DNA of 64,000 nucleotides, from assembly GCA_032622095.1 (NCBI GenBank), contig CP136068.1:136033989-136097988 (forward strand), written 5' to 3'. Every line of letters begins with the position of its first letter. The stretch's first letter is position 1. Below, in pieces: positions 56,208 to 64,000 of this stretch. The DNA comes from Siphonodentalium dalli. Lineage: Eukaryota > Mollusca > Scaphopoda > Gadilida > Siphonodentaliidae. The notes under the pieces were generated by a model that was given only the letters and a program-made list of their open reading frames with translations, was not told the DNA's origin and searched no databases. The position numbers and the translations under genes were made by a program.

Positions 56208-58960
56208 TATATATATATCTTTATTGTCCTCCTCGTGGGAGAGTATAATATATAGTATTACACAAGAACATATATATACAGTTCAATAAAAAGAATATGT
56301 AGGTTTACAAACAGTTGGGGTAAATGATAAGTAACGTATATACAAAGCTGATCCACGTACACTCCCAATCATACGCCTTAAACAGCTCAACCATCGCACA
56401 CATTTACCATTTACCACCAACGATCACACGCACCCACGCATACACACACGCACACGCACACCCTCACCCTCACACACACCCCCCATTCAGCATGCATAAA
56501 CACTCGCATACATTCATAGTTATACATACGCACGAACACGCATACTTTCACACAGGCACACACACCACCTGTCTCTCTCTCTCTCACTCACCAACCTCAC
56601 ACGCGCAGACACGCACGCATACATGTATAGTGATACATATGCACCCGCAGACGACGGCACACATACACGAGTATCTAGGCAGACAACAGACTGGCGCATG
56701 CCCACATAATGTCACATGCAAGAACAAATATAATACATGCAGTGTCACAGGCAATTGGATATATAAGTAATAGAATAGCATAAATGTACGTGGTCAAGCT
56801 ATCTAAACATTTGATTCAGTGTATAGCTGCCAACATAGACTTCATTTTGCAAACATAAATTAGATCTTGATTGCAACCGCGCATTACATATACGATAGAC
56901 TGGTTTGAATGCATAACACACGTACAATTGCATACCAAAGCGAATGCCCCCACCAAGAGAGCAAAAGATGGAGTGTGTCAACACAAGGCCTACCTTTGTC
57001 GGCCAAGCGTCAACGAACACCACCTCCGCTCTCTGGATACACACAGCATTACATGACAATTAGTCAGTCGTCGTCAGAAACCTGCACAAAAACACGTAGG
57101 TTTGCCACAACTTGTGTGTGTGGCCAACAATGAAAGAAACATAATACATTGGATCTTCAATGAAAGAGAATAGTTCAACTGGCAGGTTGGTTAAATGTAA
57201 TAGGAAGAGCTCTTCGTCGTCCAGTTCATTTGCCCAAAGAGAAAACAATATTCCAAATTCGTCAATCATCTCGTACCACATGTTGTTTCGACACTCCCTT
57301 AAAGCAGGGTGATTGCAGTGAATGATAATATGTTTAGGCTCATCTTCATTGCTTTTGTTACATAGCGTACATACATTTGCTTTTGTTGATGCTGTTTCGG
57401 CGATTAGTTTTGCGACTGTATAGAAGGCAACCTTTTTCTCTGGGTACATGCGGCAAGCTTTCCATATATGGGATGGTTGCAAGCAGGTTTGCATTTGACT
57501 AAACCGAACCAGGGACAGATCATTTGACATGTCCTCATGCCAGACAAACTCACAACGAATATTTATCGCGGTTTTAACGATCCGATTCCATTCCGATTTA
57601 GTCGGGAAAAGACCACTGTTGGAAAAGTTCTCAAGATATTGACTCAGATTATATGACGTTAGAACTTGTTCGATATCCGAAATGAATGAATTGTTATTTG
57701 AGAACTCTTGGGCGAGGTGCGAGTAGAGTCTGTTTACAAATATCTTTTTGCATGCTTTGGACGGCGAAAGGCGACAAAGACTTCCAAATAAACTCAACTT
57801 ACGCGCATCAATGAACGAACAAATTGGGCGCATGCCCAGTAAGCCTAACGCGATACACGTTCTTGTCCTAACAGGGAAGCCTTGGATACGCTTAAGACAA
57901 AATCGGTGGATCTTTTCAATGGATAATGCGTCAGAGACGGTCATGCCACAAAGAAACTCAGTACCATATAGACCTTTTGGTAGAACAACCGACTTATAAA
58001 TAATTTCACAGCTTAATGGTGTAATTCCTCCAGCATACAGACCGGTATTACTAAGGAGAAAATATGTTGATCTGATTTTGTCACAAACTTTCTCAGCTAG
58101 ATATTTGACGAAGTTTTGATTACTGATGTGTATACCTAGGTGAGTTAGTTCGTCCGTTTCTGACACACTGCCATCATTAAGCCTCCAATGTCTGATAATG
58201 CCATCGCTATGTCTAGCTGATTCATTGAATACAATGACTTTGCATTTAGTGGGGTTATACAGAAAACGCCATTTCTGGCTGTATGAAGAGCAGATGTCAC
58301 ACAAGCGTTGTAGGCCGTAGCTAGATAGTGACATTAACGTCATGTCGTCAGCCTGTGTTGGCGACGAACAATTTGTGGAGATAAGGCGAAAACCAAAGTT
58401 TGTAGCCTCGAGTGCATGCAATAAGTCATCGATATACATCATGTAGAGAAGAGGAGAGAGTATATCTCCCTGCCTTGCTCCCTGTTTTATTTCAATTGCT
58501 CTAGAAAGTATACCGACATGTTTAACAATACATGTTATACCACTGAGAAACTCCTTTAATAAAAGCCATATTTTACCATGAAAACCACGGAGGTGCAATT
58601 TCAACAATAACCCGTTTATCCAGACGGTGTCAAATGCCTTATGCACGTCTAAGAAACAAGCATACAGCTTGGTATGTTGTTCTTTGGTATAATTAATACT
58701 TTCATGTAATATGTATGAAGACATGAGGCAGCTTACTTTTTTCTGAAAGCCGTTTTGTAGGGGGTGTACTTTGATAAGGTTTGGTGTGTTACACTCCATA
58801 CGGCATAAGATTACTTTTTCTAATGTTTTGTATATCACTGGAAGAAGAGTTATTGCCCTGTAACTATCAAAATTTGTTTTCGGTTTATCTCCACCTTTGT
58901 GCAAAGAAACCATCATACCGATTTTGGCTTTTGGAGGTATGTATTGAAACTGGAGTCATT
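56208..58960 (-). mobile_element. 5'-truncated LINE, QADD family, copy 3 (most complete)
   Basis: The 3' end is GGAGGACAATAAAGATATAT (inverted at 56240-56210), then a CA/TG-rich 3' UTR, then a long intact frame. The frame is still open a little beyond 58916, then meets a stop at about 58963; no endonuclease is present. Confidence 0.88.
57060..58916 (-). CDS. LINE reverse transcriptase with QADD catalytic box
   Basis: 618 residues, uninterrupted. Motifs in order: SYRAITLLPVIYKTLEKVI (18-36), HPLQNGFQKK (51-60), ACFLDVHKAFDTVW (86-99, catalytic Asp), GARQGDILSPLLYMMYIDDL (146-165), and the catalytic PTQADDMTLMS (186-196). In this box the usual aromatic residue before xDD is replaced by Gln, and copy 1 at 37417 has the same Q. 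The thumb and C-terminal region contain HLGIHIS, YAGGITPLSC, HRFCLKRIQGFP and the zinc-knuckle-like CTLCNK...HIIIHCNHP. All RT motifs look intact, so the open frame suggests fairly recent insertion. The endonuclease domain is missing. Confidence 0.92.
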   Translation of the reverse strand: MMVSLHKGGDKPKTNFDSYRAITLLPVIYKTLEKVILCRMECNTPNLIKVHPLQNGFQKKVSCLMSSYILHESINYTKEQHTKLYACFLDVHKAFDTVWINGLLLKLHLRGFHGKIWLLLKEFLSGITCIVKHVGILSRAIEIKQGARQGDILSPLLYMMYIDDLLHALEATNFGFRLISTNCSSPTQADDMTLMSLSSYGLQRLCDICSSYSQKWRFLYNPTKCKVIVFNESARHSDGIIRHWRLNDGSVSETDELTHLGIHISNQNFVKYLAEKVCDKIRSTYFLLSNTGLYAGGITPLSCEIIYKSVVLPKGLYGTEFLCGMTVSDALSIEKIHRFCLKRIQGFPVRTRTCIALGLLGMRPICSFIDARKLSLFGSLCRLSPSKACKKIFVNRLYSHLAQEFSNNNSFISDIEQVLTSYNLSQYLENFSNSGLFPTKSEWNRIVKTAINIRCEFVWHEDMSNDLSLVRFSQMQTCLQPSHIWKACRMYPEKKVAFYTVAKLIAETASTKANVCTLCNKSNEDEPKHIIIHCNHPALRECRNNMWYEMIDEFGILFSLWANELDDEELFLLHLTNLPVELFSFIEDPMYYVSFIVGHTHKLWQTYVFLCRFLTTTD

Positions 58961-59204
58961 CTAGCACTAAAAGCAATGCAAGGTATATACTTGGGTCATA
59001 CTGTCGGATCATGGAGATAAGCCTGACAGTTTATAGCCCGGATTTCTTCCTGTTCGGTTGAATAAAGAAAATACCTGTATTATGCGGTGTTGTTTTCAAT
59101 GACGAAAACAGATTGTAAGGGATGCAATGTTGCATGTGAGTTACCGACATGGATGCACGCTGGAGCCTACATTGCAAATAATGTGGGGAACCAGATAAGC
59201 TTAG
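58961..59204. other. Spacer
   Basis: No gene seen. Confidence 0.5.
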
Positions 59205-59700
59205 TTGGTTCTAAAAACTGTCCCGCTGCCGGAACCAACAGAGTTGGTTCTTCACAGTCGAAGAACCAATTGGTTCTTTACCGATTTATTGAAGAACCAA
59301 ACAAAGAACCAATTGGTTCTTGGCTGACAAAGAACCAAATGGTTGACGAAGAACCAAATAAGAAATATTTTTTACATCATTGAAGAACCAATTGAAGAAC
59401 CAAAATTGTTACCAAGAACCAAAAATTTGGTTCTAAAATTGTGTTACAATTACTACAATTACCAAATTGTCCCAGTGGCGAAACCAACTAAGCTATTTGG
59501 TTCTTCAAAATAACCAGTTGGTTGCACACAAATTTTTATCAAACCATTTTGATCAATTGTCTTGATTCTTCGCGAAGAACCTAATTATCCAGGGCAATTC
59601 CAAGAACCAAAAAGCCTAAATTAGTTCTTCACGAAGAAGGAAGAACCCAGATCTGTTTTCCATCAAGAACCTATCTGGTTCTTCGCAGAGAGCCGAATTA
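59205..59700. repeat. Cluster of AGAACCAA / TTGGTTCT words
   Basis: At least 14 exact AGAACCAA or TTGGTTCT octamers in about 400 bp, on both strands and irregularly spaced, some back to back (AGAACCAATTGGTTCT). Four related words reappear at 63030-63140, after the microsatellite. No coding frame is meaningful here. Confidence 0.85.
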
Positions 59701-59752
59701 CTTTTTCGCAAGGGACAAATGCAAATTAATGCTTATCTAAGAATTTCCCTCC

Positions 59753-60229
59753 TTAAAGGTACTCAATCCGATCAGAGGGTCCCCATCTCAACAGATTCCA
59801 ACAAAAACAATCCGATCAGATGGTCCTATATTACTATTTCTTTGGCTTTGGGGTTAAAAAATATTTGATTCGAGTCGAGGAACCCATCAAACAAAGCTCA
59901 GAGTTATTAGATATTGATTTTTGAAATTTGTTATTTTCTCGAGATGAGTACTAATAATTGCCCTTAACTTCGTAATCTGTTCGAGATGTGTACACCAAAA
60001 CACTATTCAAACAGACAAGGATGGATAACTCTAAAATCAAGTGGTAATAATTACGCAATTTTGACTGTATTCTGGGACAGAAAGAATAGAAATAACGAAA
60101 CTTCAATATCGATATCTGATCACTCTGAGCGTTGATTGGTAGGTTCCTCGACTCGAATCAATTATTTTTTACCCCCAAAGCCAACTAAATAGTAATATAG
60201 GACCCTCTGATCGGATTGCGTACCTTTAA
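59753..60229. mobile_element. TTAA-flanked foldback MITE
   Basis: TTAA, AGGTACTCAATCCGATCAGA at the left and CTGATCGGATTGCGTACCT then TTAA at the right. Inner arms match the 18-kb copy (GATTCGAGTCGAGGAA, TTCCTCGACTCGAATCA). No ORF. Confidence 0.85.
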
Positions 60230-60389
60230 AGCTAGCAAACAATTCGGAAACCAAGCGAATCAATCATTTTATGGAACCGATGTGCAATGTCACAAACTTA
60301 GAGGTGTAGGAAACCGATCATTCTGAATGTTTCCAAAGTCGAGGTGACTGTTCTCGAACTGTTCAAATAATGGTATGAAATTTCGATTG

Positions 60390-61085
60390 CAAAAGTTACG
60401 AAACCGATCATCATCATCATCGTCGCTGTCGTCGTAGTCATCAACAGTGTCACCACCATCATCATCGCTGTCGTCGTCATAATCATCACTATCGCCATCG
60501 TTGTCATCACCTATATCGCTGTCGACCTAGTCATCATCATCATCGATGTCCTCGTAGTCATCATCATCGCAGTCGTCGTCATAATCATCATCATCTTTAT
60601 CGTCGTAGTAATCATCATAATCGCTGTCGTCGTAGTCATCATCATCATCTTTATCGCCGTAGTCATCGTAATCACTGTTGTCGTAGTCATCATCATCATC
60701 ATCGCTGTCATCGTTGTAATCACCATCTTCGCTGTCGTCGTCTTTGTCATCATCATCATCGCTGTCGTTGTCATCATCATCATCATCTCTGTCGTCGTCA
60801 TAATCATCTTTGTCGTCGTCATCACCATCATCATCTTCGATTTGGTGGTCGTGGTCATCATTATCATCGCTACCGTTGTGGTCATCACCATCATCGCTGT
60901 CGTCGTAGTCATCATCATCATCATCATGATCGCAGTCGTCGTTGTAATCGTCGTAGTAATCACCGCTGTCGCAGTCGTCATCATCATAGCTGCCGTCGTC
61001 GTCGTCGTCATCGTCGTGGTCATCATTATCATCGCTGTCGTCGTCGTGGTCATCATTATTGCTGTCGTCGTCAAAGTTATAAATA
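60390..61085. repeat. ATC/GAT-type microsatellite, first block
   Basis: Imperfect (CAT/CGT)n with GTCGTCGTAGTCATCATCAT-like higher pattern. Open in several frames on both strands (poly-Asp, poly-Thr/Met, poly-Val/Ile), which is the signature of a trinucleotide repeat and not of a gene. Confidence 0.92.
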
Positions 61086-61225
61086 GATGATGTTGTTGGA
61101 GATAACGACAAAAACGAGTACGGCTTAAATGGTGAAGATGATAACATGATGGTGACGACGACAACAACTATATATACGACAACAACTATATATACGACAA
61201 CTTCGACGGTGATCGTAATTGACAG

Positions 61226-61480
61226 ATGAAGTCGATGAAGTCGACGAACACGATAATGATGACGATTATAATGATGACGATGTCGACAAAGATGGCTATT
61301 ATAATGATGATGACCATCACGACGAAAACGAGGACGGCTTTAATGCGTGCTGATGGTGAAGGTGACAGCGATGATGGTGACGACGACAACAACTATATCT
61401 ACGACAATTTCGACGGTGATCGTAATTCACACAGGTGGCGTCGATGAAGTCGACGACGACGAAGATGATGATGATAATGA
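61226..61480. repeat. GAT/GAC-type microsatellite, second block
   Basis: Imperfect (GAT/GAC/AAT)n including GACGACAACAACTATAT repeated three times between 61155 and 61400. Confidence 0.85.
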
Positions 61481-61920
61481 TGACGATGTCGACATCGATG
61501 GCTATTATAATGATGATGATGATAATGATGACGATGTCGACATAGATGGCTATTATAATGATGATGATAATGATGACGATGTCGACATCGATGGCTATTA
61601 TAATGATGATGATGATAATGATGACGATGTCGACATAGATGGCTATTATAATGATGATGATAATGATGACGATGTCGACATCGATGGCTATTATAATGAT
61701 GATGATGATAATGATGACGATGTCGACATAGATGGCTATTATAATGATGATGATAATGATAATGATGACGATGTCGACATCGATGGCTGTTATAATGATG
61801 ATGATGATAATGATGACGATGTCGACATAGATGGCTATTATAATTGATGATGATAATGATGACGATTATAATGATGACGATGTCGATATCGATGAATATT
61901 ATAATGATGATGACCATGTT
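61481..61920 (+). repeat. Minisatellite with alternating 48- and 45-bp units
   Basis: ACGATGTCGACAT lies at about 61483, 61531, 61576, 61624 and 61669 (spacings 48, 45, 48, 45). Odd units read CATCGATGGC and even units CATAGATGGC, so the real repeat is a ~93-bp dimer. Both units are multiples of three, which keeps an Asp-rich frame (DIDGYYNDDD) open. No start context or neighbouring exon supports translation. Confidence 0.92.
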
Positions 61921-61959
61921 GCTACACGACGATGGTGATGATGGTAATAATTAGGATGA

Positions 61960-62425
61960 TGCTGACATGCTGCCAATAGCGGAGATGATTACAACGACGA
62001 CGATGATTATGATGACTACGATGATTATGACGACAACGACGACAGCGAAAATGATGAAAACGAACAGCGAGTATGATGACTACGACGACAACATCGATGA
62101 TGAGATGATGATGATGATGACTACGACGACAACCTCGATGATTATGATGGTGACTACGACGACAACGATGATAATGATGATGATGACATTGACGACGAAG
62201 GGTGATGATGGTGACTTCGACGTTGACATCACTGATGATGTCGACTAAGACGACATCGATGATGATGACCATGACGACAGCGATGACTACGATGACGACA
62301 GCGATGATGACAACGGCTATTATGATAACTACGACGACAGTGATGATGAGCATGATTATGACGACGAAGACGACAGCGATGATAATAATGACTACGACGA
62401 CGATTATATAGACAGAACACAACGC
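61960..62425. repeat. GAT/GAC-type microsatellite, third block
   Basis: (GATGAT, GACTACGACGACAAC)n imperfect repeat, open in several frames as expected. Confidence 0.9.
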
Positions 62426-62434
62426 GCATCTTTA

Positions 62435-62545
62435 TCGAGACTCTTTTATCGAATGAGTTGCGGATGGCGCAAGGATATATTTCGCGAGAGCGTAGCTCGA
62501 GCGAAATATAACTTTTCGCCGTCCGCAACGAGTTCGATAAAAGAT
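62435..62545. repeat. Inverted-repeat hairpin
   Basis: CTCTTTTATCGAATGAGTTG at the left pairs with CAACGAGTTCGATAAAAGA at the right. An inner pair, ATATTTCGCGAG / CTCGAGCGAAATAT, flanks GCGTAG. Confidence 0.8.
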
Positions 62546-62866
62546 TCGAGATTATGATGCAAGTTGTGTTCTGTATTTATTCTACACCGTTCAGTCAGAT
62601 AAGTTCAATCGAGGAATGTCACATCCATTGTTACTATAGCTACCTTTATTGTGATTTAAGTCTGACAAATAACCAGTAATTATGGGGTGATCGCCGGAAG
62701 CGGATGATCGACGTAATGTACGTCATCTTTCTTGGCGACAACGTCAACAAGAATAGTTCCGGATTGTATTCCACTAGAGGTATACACTTATATGTATTCA
62801 ATGGCTGGGATTCCGTTGAATACATGTGCCTCGCATCAATGGGTGTGGAATAAAACGTTGACTACG
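62528..62866 (+). repeat. Direct repeat copy 1 (~340 bp)
   Basis: From ACGAGTTCGATAAAAGATTC to GGGTGTGGAATAAA; repeated at 63404-63742 (offset 876) at high identity. No coding potential. Confidence 0.88.
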
Positions 62867-63403
62867 ACGAAGATAGAGATGGTGATTGTGATGATGATAA
62901 TGGTGATGACTACGATGACGACAGCGTTGATAGTGACGACTGCGTTGGCGACGAAGATGCTTACGATGATAATGACGAAGAAAACGACTACGATGATTGA
63001 AGTTTAGTTGTAAATAATCCGTCTGTCCACTTTTGGTTCTTCAATTTTTAAGAACCAAAACAGCAGTAATTGTACGTAATTTTGGTTGTACAACTGTGTT
63101 TGGAGCACGAAGAACCAACTACTGGTTATTCAGATTGGTTCCTGGGCCTCTTTTCTTTCAGTGTAGCGTCATTGCATGCCACATTCACGTTTTGTTTTAT
63201 TTTGTTTGTACCATTTCTACATGTAAACCATGTTGATTTCCAATTGTAACTTTTACATTCGGCACTATTACACACAATTACGAGAGGTCGTATGCGTGCG
63301 TAAAGGTCGTATATTTTACGGAACGTAGCGCGAGTTCACTTCCGGATTATAATAACTCGCGCTACTTTCCGTAAAAGTCGTATCTCCAAACACGTTTACA
63401 TAG
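62867..63403. other. Spacer between direct repeats
   Basis: Holds a short (GAT/GAC)n block to about 63000, four AGAACCAA/TTGGTTC words at 63030-63140, and a hairpin at 63312-63376 (TTTTACGGAACGTAGCGCGA pairing with GCGCTACTTTCCGTAAAA). Confidence 0.7.
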
Positions 63404-63742
63404 ACGAGTTCGATAAAAGATTCGAGATTATGATACAAGTTGTGTTCTGTATTCATTCTACACCGTTCAGTCAGATAAGTTCAATCCATGAATGTCATAT
63501 CCATTGTTACTATAGCTACCTTTAATGTGATTTAAGTCTGACAAATAGCCAGTAATTATGGGGGGATCACCGGAAGCGGATGCTCGACGTAATGTACGTC
63601 ATCTTTCTTGGCGACAACGTCAACAAGAATAGTTCCGGCTTGTATTCCACTAGAGGTATACACTACTATGTATTCAATGGCTGGGATTCCGTTGAATACA
63701 TGTACCTCACGTCAATGGGTGTGGAATAAATCGTTTTATAGC
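63404..63742 (+). repeat. Direct repeat copy 2 (~340 bp)
   Basis: Second copy of 62528-62866, about 95% identical by eye. Confidence 0.88.
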
Positions 63743-64000
63743 GATTGAACGCATAACATAGACGGTGGAATATCATATCAAGGTGTATTGCGATGTCATG
63801 CGGATAATATTCGCATAATTACAAAGAGGTCAGAACAATGCAAATATGAAAACTGAGCAAACAAAATTGCAAACCCGAGTTTCTGGGAAAATTTAAAATG
63901 GACTTACGACAAAGCACTGATGCGACGTATGAATAATATACATGCTACTCCTTCCAATCAATATGAACCGACAAACATCATATATCCCCTCACAAATATT
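63743..64000. other. Window end, no feature seen
   Basis: AT-rich, nothing recognised. Confidence 0.5.

Noticed and set aside
56324-56770. 148-codon frame rich in His and Thr
   Set aside because: CA-rich 3' UTR of the inverted LINE, not a gene.
60511-62422. Asp-rich, Thr/Met-rich and Val/Ile-rich frames of up to 218 codons
   Set aside because: All three frames of a trinucleotide repeat are open on both strands; no evidence for a real acidic protein.

Overview
The window looks like nuclear DNA of an invertebrate animal. It is AT-rich and has split genes with GT/AG introns, tRNA-derived SINE and non-LTR (LINE) sequence, and many foldback elements and tandem repeats. Gene content (a Ptf1a-like bHLH factor, a secreted PAN plus C-type-lectin protein, a possible divergent nuclear-receptor finger) would fit a marine lophotrochozoan, but phylum is an inference I cannot test. 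There is no sign of prokaryotic or organellar DNA.

Genes. (1) A single-exon bHLH transcription factor of the Ptf1a/Fer1 type lies at 1842-2435 (+). (2) Three exons on the minus strand (53237-52937, 31865-31677, 25325-25081) have matching splice phases. Together they give a signal peptide, a PAN/apple-like domain and one four-cysteine C-type lectin domain, so they probably form one gene of about 28 kb whose introns are filled with transposons. A partial duplicate of its lectin exon lies at about 24270-24450. (3) Weaker single-exon candidates are a C2H2 finger exon (34008-33876, -), a nuclear-receptor-like half finger (36257-36176, -), an unknown acidic exon (17646-17836, +) and a possible terminal exon (14787-14591, -).

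Mobile DNA dominates. LINE copies lie at 25605-27680 (-), 37417-39255 (+), 39256-40543 (+) and 56208-58960 (-). The last three are one family with an unusual QADD catalytic box and a shared ATAAAGATATATAT tail. A large foldback element (4854-9528) has 1.3-1.5 kb inverted arms around a degenerate ~45-bp tandem array. A related rearranged element fills 44634-50560 with the array reversed. Smaller foldback families include a TTAA-flanked family (1-260, 18085-18471, 59757-60225), a double-hairpin module (4040-4256, 28557-28893, 32240-32405), and others at 18870-19850, 19899-20050, 27954-28098, 29893-30040, 52383-52465 and 54821-54968. A SINE lies at 13488-13926.

Tandem DNA includes a 145-bp palindrome-rich repeat (12660-13020), a 764-bp-offset tandem duplication (21323-22625), ~360-bp units carrying YY1-like motifs (44634-46110), ~137-bp and ~117-bp repeats (50690-51930), an AGAACCAA-motif cluster (59205-59700) and about 2 kb of GAT/ATC microsatellite with a 48/45-bp alternating minisatellite (60390-62425). 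Most long open frames inside these arrays are not genes. The strongest leads are the lectin gene, the double-hairpin module found in several contexts, and the array-centred foldback elements.
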